Source: Bursaphelenchus xylophilus
Lineage: Eukaryota > Nematoda > Chromadorea > Rhabditida > Aphelenchoididae
NCBI GenBank assembly: GCA_904066235.2
Contig: CAJFCV020000001.1
Location: 5,890,001 to 5,954,000, forward strand
Direction: 5' to 3'
DNA: 64,000 nucleotides
This document shows positions 12,101 through 30,400 of this stretch, in pieces. Numbering within the stretch: position 1 is the stretch's first letter; each line of letters starts with the position of its first letter. The position numbers and the translations under genes are program-made. A model generated the notes under the pieces. That model worked only from the letters and a program-made list of their open reading frames with translations. It was not told where the DNA came from and ran no database searches.

Positions 12101-13412
12101 AGAGTCAAGTTGAATTTTTGGTAAGATTACAGTTTGATCTTAATGTTCTTATTGTAGGATGAGGATGGCAAATGGACTAAAGATCTAGTCAAACGTATAG
12201 AGAATCGAGAGAAAGTGACCAGCAAGGTTACAGAAATTGGATTCTGCGCCAAAATAGACAGAATGAATTATTCGGCGGAAGGAAAGTGCAATATAATGCA
12301 TAAGGTAAGGCAAAAAAATAAAATTAAGTGTTGGTTTAGATCAAAGTGGAATGGCTTGGAAACGTCTTCTTCTTCGATCTCAGTTTCAAGTCAATCTTAT
12401 CCATCAAAACGATGACGTCAATTCTGGAAGATAGGTAGAGATTACGGTAAATGATGTGATTGTGTTGTAGGATTTTGTTCGAAATGGATGTGGAACGATG
12501 TGATTCCTTTGAGGAACTTCTTATTGTCCCTTTTGAAGCTAAAATCGAGCGAATGGATGTCAAAGAAATTGAGGAAACCCGTCCGAACCTCCTCAATCCG
12601 AGCTTGGACCCCATCCCTGCAAGTGCAACATACAGGTTGATCTGGCAACTGCCTCCAAACAGGGATGATCAACTGCATATGGACTATTCGATCTCCTTGG
12701 CTTACAAAATAATTTCCTCGGGGGATTTGATGGCAATAACGGAGGATATGGCGGAAATAATATCCTCACGAGATTACCTTTTCCAAGATACGATCGGATT
12801 TACTGCGCCTAATGTGGAGTTCGAAGTGTGCACAAGGATTCTGACAGAGAGACCGCAGACCGTGATTTGCCGTTCCGATCATCCCTGTGATCTGGCTGTC
12901 ACCCTCAGGGCATTGTCCGATAATCCGCAGACTGTTATCATCTCCATTGAAGCCGATCCAAATCATTGGAGTTTGGTCGAGAAGTTTAAAGGTAGTGTTG
13001 TAATTTGTATCAAGATTTATCATTTAGTGGTTACAATGAAAGGTAATGGACTCGGCCAGTGTTCTTTCCAAATCATCCCCAAGGCCACGGGGTTCCTACC
13101 GTACCCCGCTGTTTTTGTTCATCGATGTAATGGCACTCAGAGTTTGATGGTAAGATTATTTGAAAAACATATGAGGCGGGTCGGCTCGTAGTTTGCTCGT
13201 ATTTACAGGAGAAGGACCCAAGTACGGTGGACACCATCCTTTTTGGGGAAAGGGTGACCCATTTTAATAGAAGCGAGGCCAAACAGATCCATGTTTTGAA
13301 TGGAATCACCTCCACAGATGACTCAAATTCTGCCAAATCAACATCAAGCACGGGAACCAAACGTTCTCTGAGGTCACAGGCCAAGGAAAGACTCAAAATG
13401 TTGTTTGAATGA
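9165..13412 (+). CDS. TRAPPC10: Trafficking protein particle complex subunit 10 (TRAPPC10/Trs130)
   Basis: Eighteen exons (9165-9219, 9272-9353, 9415-9562, 9599-9765, 9809-10074, 10108-10406, 10454-10600, 10634-10866, 10902-11051, 11103-11198, 11232-11451, 11509-11673, 11791-12120, 12158-12304, 12340-12434, 12471-12991, 13028-13149, 13209-13412) give about 1148 residues. Recognition rests on the N-terminal half: PYPLPTRFQLIFLPF, FIIVFDSTKAKENKSRGHIM, then a helical-repeat part with the S-K-V-W-L-N segment and the SIRSFLLSHQ block. The C-terminal half is beta-rich and divergent. TRAPPC10 belongs to TRAPPII, an exchange-factor complex for Rab1/Rab11 at the Golgi. The joins at 10407-10453 and 12992-13027 are the least certain; they were chosen because alternatives hit stops or insert weak sequence. 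Confidence 0.85.
11688..11776. mobile_element. 89-bp TA-flanked MITE-like element in a TRAPPC10 intron
   Basis: The element begins CAGGGTGCGTCAAAAAA after a TA and ends with TTTTTTTGCGCACCCT before a TA, giving imperfect terminal inverted repeats of about 17 bp. The same CAGGRTGCG...CGCACCCTG ends occur around a 232-bp element at 44068-44299. It has no coding capacity. TA target duplications suggest mobilisation by a Tc1/mariner-like transposase located elsewhere. Confidence 0.6.
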
Positions 13413-13603
13413 GACCCTTTTTTCCATGGAGTTTACGCTTTTTCCACTGCAAACCTTGAGTGTCATATCTTTTGTTCATTTCGGAGTGCTTTGTTATTTC
13501 TATGGGGTCTTTTTTGCATATTTTTATTTTATTAACGGGTGAGAAGAAGAGATTGTGATAAGAGATTGCCAAGAATTCTAGATTTCTATGCCTTAGAATT
13601 TGC

Positions 13604-13609
13604 AATAAA
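13604..13609 (+). other. Poly(A) signal of TRAPPC10
   Basis: AATAAA about 190 bp after the stop codon and about 100 bp before the next gene; best candidate for the 3' end of the TRAPPC10 mRNA. Confidence 0.5.
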
Positions 13610-13708
13610 TGAAGCTAAAGTGTTATAGTATCAGAGAGGTATAAAGTTGGTTTGATCCTGTACTTGATGATGAGTAGTTGATGTTTTAAAATCGAATTCA
13701 GATCTTGG

Positions 13709-15541
13709 ATGAAGCCAAGGCCTTCCGAGACCAAGACATTCACCGTTAATTCCAAATTACTTTGCACATTCCTGATCGGGGTCTTCTTGGTATCAGCGAT
13801 TACTCTGACCTCGTTTATTAATGAACAGTCGTTGGCAATTCGAGGAAAAGGTGGCAGGATGAAGGTAAAAGCCGTCGATGTTTTATGGTTAGCTGTTTCC
13901 TTGTTAAAGATAGTACTTTGAGTAACGTTTTTTATTATTTTTATTATCCTAGACGATAGTCCATCTTGATCTGAAGGGAGCTCCTCCCAAATTGTCCTAC
14001 CTTTCTCAATTCTTCAAACTTTTATCCAATCTGGAAGTAGATGGGGTCCTTGTCGAATACGAAGACATGTTTCCTTATTCTGGAGACCTGGCCGTAACAT
14101 CCGCCCCCAATCATTATTCCGTTGATGATATTCATAAATTGAATTCTTTGGCTCAAGAGAACGGATTGGAAGTTATTCCGTTGGTCCAAACCTTTGGTCA
14201 TTTGGAGTTTGTCCTCAAATTGGATCAGTTTAAATACCTACGGGAGAACCCCACGGCAAATAATACCATCTGCCCGAGTGAACCGAAGTCATTGGAATTA
14301 ATCAATGATATGATCCGACAAGTAAGGATTACTGCGTTTTGTAAAGGTTAATTATATTGTTTTAGATCCGAGAACTCCATCCAAATTCGTCGACTATCCA
14401 CTTGGGAGCAGATGAAGCCTATCATGTGGCGGAAGATCAACGGTGCAAAGAGGCGCTTCATCAACGATTCAACGAATCTGTCGACGAGCTTAAACTCAGT
14501 CATATTTCCAAGTAAGTTCTAAATTGGAAATAATCTTGACCTAAGGCTGCTTAGTACGACCGAATACTTACATTATAATTTTAGTGTCGCGAATCTAGGC
14601 AAAAAGAATGGATTCTCGCGTATCTTGGTATGGAATGATATGTTCGGCTCAGTCCCCGGAGATCTCTTGGCCAATTACAGTCTCGGAGAACTGGTAGAAC
14701 CAGTGGTTTGGGGCTATGCCGTGGATGTGACGGTCCCCGGATACTTCCCCGAGCATATGCTCAGAGAATACTCGAAAGTTTTCTCTTCAATTATTTTCGG
14801 GAGCGCCTTTAAAGGAGCCAATGGAATCGACCAGACTTTCTCCGAGATCCAGAGGTATATGGCCAATCTGGGATCGTATCATCAATTACAACGACTGAAT
14901 CCCAACGTAAGTCATCAGAACTGTCAGATGTATACGATATTACTGTAATATTGATATTACAGTACCTCGCCAACCGGGTAGATACAGTAATCCTGACGGG
15001 ATGGCAAAGATTCTGGCATGGAAGTCCTTTGTGTGAATTACTCCCCGTCGGAATCCCCTCTCTGATCCATGAACTTGTCTATATCAAAGAGTGGGATGAT
15101 GCCACACCAAGGATCGATCGAAAATTGATTAATGTAAGACGACCACGCTTATGCAACACAATTTTAGACTGTATTAAAATGCAAGAAAACCCCTCCCTCT
15201 GGTCCAGTCGAATACCACGGGAATATTTTTCATCCCCCAATCGAATGGAACTTTTTGGATTGTGATTTCCCCGGAATAAAGATCTACAAACTCGTGGAGA
15301 AACTGCGATTTGTCAGATGGAAGGCCGCTTTGTCAGCTCCTGGAGATGAGGATCTCAAACGGGAATTACTCGCTCTCAAAAACGAAGTTGGTTTATCAGA
15401 AACGATTAAAAATATTTATTTTAGTTCCAAGAATCCCTTTCCGAAGTTTTCTTTGATGACGCCGTCCAAGAATTCATCAATCAGAATCTCGAACCTCTTC
15501 TCAACCCTCCAACCCAGCCCCCTCTAGTTACCCAGTTATAA
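13709..15541 (+). CDS. HEXD: Hexosaminidase D-like GH20 glycosidase with N-terminal membrane anchor
   Basis: Seven exons (13709-13864, 13953-14321, 14366-14511, 14585-14906, 14963-15133, 15168-15386, 15425-15541) encode about 499 residues. Near the N-terminus lies a hydrophobic segment ([19 protein letters not shown]), predicting a type II membrane protein. The GH20 barrel follows with [24 protein letters not shown], the catalytic Asp-Glu pair in HLGADEAYH, and LVWNDMFG. The family removes terminal beta-linked N-acetylhexosamines from glycans; the anchor suggests the Golgi or cell surface. The start lies 6 bases after an ATTCAG acceptor-like site. The last exon was chosen because splicing from E at 15386 to [10 protein letters not shown] avoids an unlikely read-through end. 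The distance of 297 bp from TRAPPC10 on the same strand would also permit an operon. Confidence 0.9.
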
Positions 15542-15651
15542 TAACTACTGATCTATCCCCGTTGTAAATACGAGTTGCATATTAATTATCAACTTCTCAG
15601 TGCATTCCTACTTTTATCTTGCCACCGAGATTAAACGAATCGAAAGGAAAT

Positions 15652-15657
15652 TTTATT
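15652..15657 (-). other. Poly(A) signal candidate for SUMO
   Basis: On the minus strand this reads AATAAA, 185 bp downstream of the SUMO stop codon. Confidence 0.4.
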
Positions 15658-15841
15658 GAATAACTCCCAAGAACACGTGAATAACTCTATTAGAAGGGGT
15701 ATATGAGGAACATTGAGACCATGAAAGCTGAGTAAGAAAAGGATAACAAGTGAGAGACAGAACAATACTACTCAGCCCAGAGACCCGATCTTTGGGAACA
15801 CATCAATTCATTACAAAACATTAAATTAATTCCACGGAATC

Positions 15842-16373
15842 TTAGTTTCCGCCGACCTGTTCCTGGTAGACTTCGATTACATCGTCATCCTCCATGCCAA
15901 GAGTCTTGGGGGTGTCTTCATCGTTGATTCGGCGGCCATCAAACAAGAAGCGGAGGGATCCAATCTGAACTCCTGTTCGCTCGGCGTAACTCTTCTTCAG
16001 CTTTCCCATGGAGGTTCCGAACTTTACACGGAAATGAACTTCATTGGCATCCTATAATGGGAAACATGTAAAAATATGTAGATAAAGAGAAAGAACATGC
16101 AGGAAACACACTCCAAAATCAAAAAAATTATGTCCCCGTCCATTCAAAGGTATTCCACAAGTTACGAATTTAGCAAATTATTCTCTTTTCGGCAGCTATT
16201 TACCCACAAAAATTAAAAATCTCGCTTCATTGGAAAAAACATACTACCTAAAATTTCGAAAACCAAAAAATACTTACTTGACCGACAACCTTCAACTTGA
16301 TGTACTCGCCTTGTTGCTGGTCTCCTCCGCCAGTGGCGTTAGCAGAAGTGTTGTCCCCTCCGTTTTCAGACAT
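15842..16373 (-). CDS. SUMO: Small ubiquitin-like modifier (SUMO)
   Basis: Two exons (16373-16278 and 16051-15842) encode 101 residues; both are shorter than typical long ORFs and easy to miss. The protein starts [18 protein letters not shown], a flexible tail, followed by YIKLKVVGQ, the intron, then [20 protein letters not shown] and [16 protein letters not shown], and ends [13 protein letters not shown]. The diglycine is the site exposed by SUMO proteases (one residue, Asn, is removed) and joined to lysines of nuclear target proteins. Only one SUMO gene is seen here, and its sequence matches the single SUMO typical of nematodes and other invertebrates. The gene is convergent with the hexosaminidase gene. 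Confidence 0.97.
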
Positions 16374-17515
16374 GTCTAGTTAGGAAACAGGCTAAAACAC
16401 AAAAAAGTTAACAAAGAAAAGAACGGGATACCAATGAAGGAATAGTCACGTGTACGTACAATTTCAAAATAACAACGGAATAAAGTTCGCGAAAAATCTA
16501 TCAAAAAATATAATAACGACGGAATAAGAATAAAACGGGATATACCCAACAAAATAAAGGAGTAACTGCAAACGTTCAGCCTTCACTCATTGACAAGAAC
16601 CTGGATTATGCAGAAATTCCGCGACATCGACGCTCAAAAACTCCTCCCACCTTTTTTCGGCGCCTTTCTTGTCCTCCTAAAATCAGAAAATCCGTGCGGG
16701 ACGAGAGAAGAAAAAGAAGGGGAACACTTGACACATATGAGCCGGACGGACATCTCTCACGTTCAAATCGGAAAAAAGTTTTGAGAAACGTTATTCTGCA
16801 CGTGGAATTCCGGAATGTGAGAAAAGGTGCCGTTGAGCATGGAACGCTTACAGAAGCTTTTGTGGAATTTCGTACCAAAAGGGCGGTCTCAAAGATACGA
16901 CTTTTTCGCCCGGTCATCCATAATTGAGCGATTTGATGAACGGTGAATTAGAAAGAGTAGACGTTTATCCATGTGTTAGAGGCTCAAAAATTTGTCTGTT
17001 TTATTTGCGTAAAAACCGACAAACCGGATCCTACGAGACTTCCGTGAAAAAGATGTTGTGTTATGTAACATATACCTTTTCTGACAATCGATTTAGACCA
17101 AACACGGGATTTATCATTTTTTTTGACATTTCGCAACTAACTAAATATAAAGTTACTGTATTTATAAATTCTCCCTAGAATCGATAGGATTCTACTCTTA
17201 GTTCGTTTTTCAAGACAACAAAAAAATTACCATGGAAACGTCTGTTTAGCTATGATGATAATATAATGATATTATGCAAACCAGCGGTCGTTTTGGAATA
17301 TATTTCTGTTAAGCAAAACGTATGATGAACACAAATTTGGAAAATTCACACCTGACATTGACGAAGATACTCTTGAGAATTTGTGCCATAGACAAATACG
17401 TTTTTTATAAAAAAATTAATTAAAAAAAACAAACAATAATAACATAAACCAGTGATATTCAACTATGGGAAGGTGTAAAACTCGTAAGATGTAGATTGCA
17501 AGACAAAGAATGTCC
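16374..17515. other. Intergenic region between SUMO and CAD
   Basis: About 1.1 kb holding the SUMO 5' region and the CAD 3' flank. It contains only short open frames of low-complexity composition on both strands, with no splice pattern or recognisable domain. I see no supported gene; A/T-rich runs near 17400 may be CAD 3' flank. Confidence 0.6.
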
Positions 17516-25007
<7,492 letters not shown>

Positions 25008-26077
25008 CAAGAGATTTAGTTTCGTTAGACCCAGAAGTTCCTGGAAGAGATTGAGTTTATTCGATATTGTACTAGGCACAACAAGTTAATCACAAAAACA
25101 AATCAAGGTCTTTCTGATAATGTTAATGGCCTTTCATAGACAAAACGGAATGACCCCGGATCGGGGAACGCACTCGTTATCTTATCTACGTCCATAACCA
25201 TGGGCGATTTTTTCTCAGAGTTCGTGATTACACAATAAATATGTAAACATCTAGGTGCGAGCGGTAAAATTATACCTTCTTTTATTTTTACAATGTTTCA
25301 AGCGTTCTGAAGATCCATAAGATTACTGGGATTAAAGCGGATTACGTAACTAATTAAATCCTCACGGTTAATACCTAAAATATCTAGAACTCTGAATGCA
25401 ACCCCAAAAAAAGAACGTTCTGTGATAATAAGTAGCCAGACACGCATCTTTCTTTTTTTCTTATCATTAATTCCGTTTCGCGCTCGTTTCCAAAAAATCT
25501 CATCAATTTGGGGGCTCGCGGTAACGGACAATAAATATTTTGATTAAAATTATCGGTGAAATCACAACAAGGACGTCTGACGAACCCACAATATACTGCA
25601 AACAACTTGCTCCTTCCTTTACCCGTCTTTATATACTGTAATGAGAAAACTTTTTTGAAATCTTTTTGTCAACTCTAAAATCTCACGGATATAACCAAAA
25701 AATAAAGAGAGAGACCTAATGGCTTGCCAATTCACACAAAGGACACTGACATTAGGATCTTTGGACAGAGGATGCGCAAAAAATGATCTCTGATTTAAGA
25801 ATTCTCAAAATGAAATGTCCCTAGAAAAAGATAACCTCGAACTGATCTCCAAACTGCAAAAATAACACTCGAATCACTGAAAGTAATAAACATTGACCTT
25901 GATATTCTCCCAGAGATAGGGCCAAGATTAATTCCCGCCCTTATCAGTCGGCTTTCGAAACTTTTATGATTTTAGGTATAAAGATTTCACGTGAACATTG
26001 GGAGGTGCCCTAAAAGGACACATCTGCTCTTTGAACGAAAGCATCTTCCTTCATACAAAAGGTTACTCCCTTAGAGG

Positions 26078-26126
26078 GGAAAGAGTAATGTCGGAAGAGG
26101 TCCCCTTCCTCTGACATTACCCTTTC
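26078..26126. repeat. Imperfect hairpin, 23-bp arms
   Basis: GAAAGAGTAATGTCGGAAG is followed 4 bases beyond the arm by its near reverse complement (CTGACATTACCCTTTC). It could form a stem of about 21 paired bases. No gene is adjacent; nature unknown. Confidence 0.55.
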
Positions 26127-26705
26127 TTCCGACAATGGAAAATCTGAGAGACTGTCCCCAAAATCAGACGTTTTAAAGGCCAAGAATGGATTCAGAGAAC
26201 CAAAACAAATTCAGATTGCAGAGAAGATAGGCGAAAACACGTATGTGATAAGATTATTGACCACAGTATATATCTCACCTTGAATCCACTTCCTGGTCTG
26301 GTTGAACTCTGAGCTCGGAATTAGGTCCGATATGATTAAATGAAATGTTTTTGGTATAAATTAGTTGGAATAACAAGAAACAAGTAACAATTACAAACAA
26401 ACCCAGTTTGGGGACATGAAAATGGCCAAATTATTTTTTCTTTTAGGATTTGGGCGCAGTCTGCCAACAAGAGATTTTGCAGTTAGATCTTTTTTTTTTA
26501 CACGACAGATAATTTGCTAATTGAAAATTGGCAACATGTCAAGGAAATGGTTTAGATCACTTTTTATGGACTTTACAACGCCTTTAAAAGAATTTGCTTT
26601 TTGATTTATGAGTTGAGTTACAGGACTTCCACAAATTTTCGGTGAAATTTTTTTGAATTTGTAGAAAAACTGTAAAATAAGAGAACAAATGTTTCGATAC
26701 TATTT

Positions 26706-27055
26706 ACTAGGGTTGTCAACTTGACAGAATTTTTCAGGCTGACAATGTGAATTGAAAATTCTGATATTCGAAGCTTTCATACGCGACTTTAACATAGACT
26801 AAGATGGATACCGTTAATATTAATCGTAACTAGTTTTATACTGCTTGTTTCACTGGTCGTTTTGACAAGAAATAGCAATTTAACTTTTAGAAATTTTAAA
26901 TTCATAAGATTTTTTAGCAAAAATCTGCGAAAATTCACCCAAAAAGTTCAATTTGACAATCAAAATGACAGAACAATTTGACATGACGAAAATGACGGCA
27001 AATTCGACAATTTGACTGAGGCGCCAAGTTGACGGCTTAACAACCCTACTAGTAT
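26706..27055. mobile_element. Degenerate inverted-repeat element of about 350 bp
   Basis: The left end TACTAGGGTTGTCAACTTGAC is mirrored by a right end whose reverse complement reads TAGTAGGGTTGTTAAGCCG then TCAACTTGG, so the ends are imperfect inverted repeats with an 8-base interruption. There is no open frame inside. Probably an old MITE. Confidence 0.45.
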
Positions 27056-27397
27056 TTACTAACCCATGGCATCGATTTCAAAAATCCAATCGATTAAAAA
27101 AAAGAAGTCACCTTTGATACAGTTTTTCATTGTCATGTACATCAGAATCCGAAAAAAATCAGGAGTATTTCAAAATATCCCCAAGTGCTACACTTTGGAC
27201 CGAGTGAGAGGGGGTCAAAACTTTTTTGGCGAGATATAAAAAAAAGCAAATCCATAAAAAATATGTTTGAAGAAGAGCAAAATGTTCGTCGACAATAACA
27301 GATGCACTACTAGTAACTGTAGATGCACCTAATGCCTCTGCAGACATTATTTTTACATCCTTAGGTGGTCAAAGCGATATTGCAAACCAGCTTCAAC

Positions 27398-27476
27398 TGT
27401 TTTAGAGATGTGAAGGATCGAACTCGCGAACTTTGGAATGAAAAGCGAACGCATAACCACTGAACTAAAACGACGC
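27398..27476 (-). pseudogene. Decayed tRNA-like sequence
   Basis: On the minus strand TTTAGTTCAGTGGTTATGC resembles a D-arm/A-box and GAGTTCGATCC resembles a T-arm/B-box at tRNA-like spacing. The acceptor stem does not pair, and the T and anticodon stems are broken, so this is a tRNA pseudogene or a SINE fragment rather than a working tRNA. Confidence 0.35.
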
Positions 27477-30400
27477 TTTAGTTCTCCCTTTCGTTTTGTC
27501 ATTGGAGAGAACATTATAGGATTTTTAAAAATAAAACAAGTATTTTTAATTGTTTTTGTACTGAATTCTTATGTTTTTTAGGCAAATTCATATCATACTT
27601 CTAACATAGACCAATAGTTAGTTTATTATGTATTTCCGAACCCATTCTTCCTTCATTTCGCACTTTTCTCTCAATTTTAAAAGGTCGACACACTTCGAGG
27701 CAAATTGGAACCCTAAATAAATAATTTTCTTAACCTTTACCTGACCCAATTCCACTCTTGAAAGAGTTTACAAACCTTTTTCTTATAAATAATTACAGTT
27801 CCTTATATAATGGGAGGTATTTCGCCCCCTCTCTGACTAATATTTATCCATTGTCATCCCGGCTGAAGGTCAAATCCCAACAAAATATTATTCTGACAGC
27901 TTTTATGCGAACTTTTTAAGCACATTCTGCGGGGAAACGTTGACTTTTGCATTCCTTTTTGTGAATTCTGAGTCTGATTTTGATTACGGTAATCACAAAA
28001 ATCAAGATTTTAATTTAAATATAGTCGAAGAAGACAATAAAAAGATTGTATACACAGTCTGAAGGCTCGATTTGAGCATCTCCAACCTCTGAAGCTGATT
28101 TTTCGGGCCCTCGATGCACCCATTCAGGTCTTTTCAGTCAAGTTATGGGTAATCGGATACCGCCCGATTGTTTTTTTTGTTCGAATCCAGGGATTTCGGC
28201 CCAAAATATCGTTCCCATTTATCCGTTATCTCTCCGCTCCTGGGAATCGGACTTTTGTAATCCATTTATTTGTTAAACGCGGGGAAATCGGATCGGGATT
28301 TGTTACAATTTCCGGCTTCTTTTTCTTTTGTTCCAACGTGGTTCAAGCCCGGAGGGTATCAGAAAATTAATCGGCTATAATTAGCCACGGAATGTCTCGG
28401 ACCAAGCGACTTTATACATATTTTATATGAAGGATACGGTAGCTAAACTACAGTAGTCTTAAGAAACTACAGTAAGGTTTTCTTCCAAAGGATTTTTTTC
28501 TTTTTTCTTTTGATCTCAATCCACATTGACAGCACTGTAATGTCCAGCAGGGATCTCTTTGTAAGAGGATATCGATTAATCTCCCAAATATTATTCTTTC
28601 CAAAGTTATTTTTCTTACGCAGTAATTACTCACTTGTATGGTTCATCATGAAAAAACACTTCAAAGTAATTACTTTTTGAATTACAGTACTCTTTTCTCT
28701 AACTATTTTGTAATAACAATACCTTGGTTATTTTGTTACAGTAATCCTGCTGGTTTACTTCCTGGTTTTACAACATTGTAAACATGTAAAATCTTTTTTT
28801 TTTCTTTGTCTCTCGAAGCCCTTAGGGTCCGGAGATTGTAAAAATGTTCGCGATCTTGGTTTACGATTTATCTGGAAAGCCCATCTTCCCACCGTTTTGT
28901 TTAATAATCCGAGATTTGAAGTGATATCATTGGGAAAGGGGATCGCTTATTAAACAGTAATTGTAATGGTTTAATGGGATGTCTGGAAACAATCATATAA
29001 ATTTCGAGATTTTGGGGTTTTAAGCGATTTTTTGTTGGATTCCATTTTACAAAGGTGTGCCCAAACCAAGGCCAAATTTTCTTCGCAGAGGCCTGGTTAC
29101 ATTTCAAATAACAGTGAAAATTTTCAAAGAATGTTTTTTCGGGGTAAAAAATATTTTGACCCCCTATTGCTGGCAATCTCTTGTTAAATTCATTTTTGAA
29201 TTCCCTCTAATTGCCTTTGGAAAGAAACAATTAAAAATTAAAATAATAAAATTGTGGAAGGTTTTGAGTGAATCTTCGAAAGGTGCAAATTTAATGGGGA
29301 TTGTTTTTTCCGTCAGATTTTGACACCCAAATCTATTCCCCAACCTCGATTCTGGCAGATAAAAGGGGGGGCTGCCGGAAAGGCCGATGCGCTACTCGAT
29401 AAGAACTTTTATGTCTTCGCCGACCTCATGATTAGCCTCGAGAACTGGGTCGTCAAGCCTGTTAATGGGATTAAATCCTACTTCTCTCTGTTTTTACACT
29501 GCCGTTCCATCAACGCGAATTTGTGAATTCCTAATTGTAAGCCCCTTATTAGTAGTGTAAACTGTTTAATTGAACCTTTGTGAACTTTGACACGTCCAAG
29601 GGATTACTTTGATTCGTAAAATTTGTAATCAATTTGAAAGAATTGGCAAGCAATTTGAGACGCAATAATGGCGCTGATAATGCGATTCAGAGGCCAATTC
29701 GATGCCTTGAGAGATGATGCAGAAAGCCGAAGGGGAGTTACGCAACGGGTTTTGTAATAGCAGAGCAGATCCCCACAACAAGTTCTCTTAAGTAGTATTC
29801 TCTTCTTTTGTTGTCTTTACTGTTATATGACTTTTCTTTCGAGTGCCATTCAGTTGTCTTTTGCAGATCATTAAAGGGGTAATCGACTCCAGAGTAGTTT
29901 TTAGGAAGTAATTGTACTGCCTGAGACTACTTTTTTAATAATTATTACTCTTCACTTTCCTTTAAACTCGTAGTTCTTTAAGCCGGCTGTCACTAAGCTT
30001 CTTTGCAGCTTTGCCTTTGTCACAATATTATTGTATAGAAATCAAATCAACCATTCTTTCCTCTCTCCCCCCTCCACTTGTGATGTTGCGCAACTTTTTG
30101 TGTACATATTTGGGCGATCGGAAGTCGATCTACTTTCTCCTTTTCCAATTATTTTTATTCGGGTATTTCCACGTCAAGATTTATGGAATTTATGGGCCAT
30201 GTTACAGTAATCCGGCGTCTTGAATATTTGTTTTGATTCATCATTTATGGTGCCCTAAGGGCTGTATGGCGTCGTTTTGTTTGTTATACAACACCTTTTT
30301 GTTCTCTTACTACCCATTTTTTATGATAATCGCTAACTTTTCCCATACAAATTGTATTACCATCGGCATTTCTGAGATTCCTCACATCAGATGTCAATGA

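Noticed and set aside
16590..17178. Series of short plus-strand frames between SUMO and CAD
   Set aside because: Unrelated low-complexity peptides without consistent splice sites; no similarity recognised.
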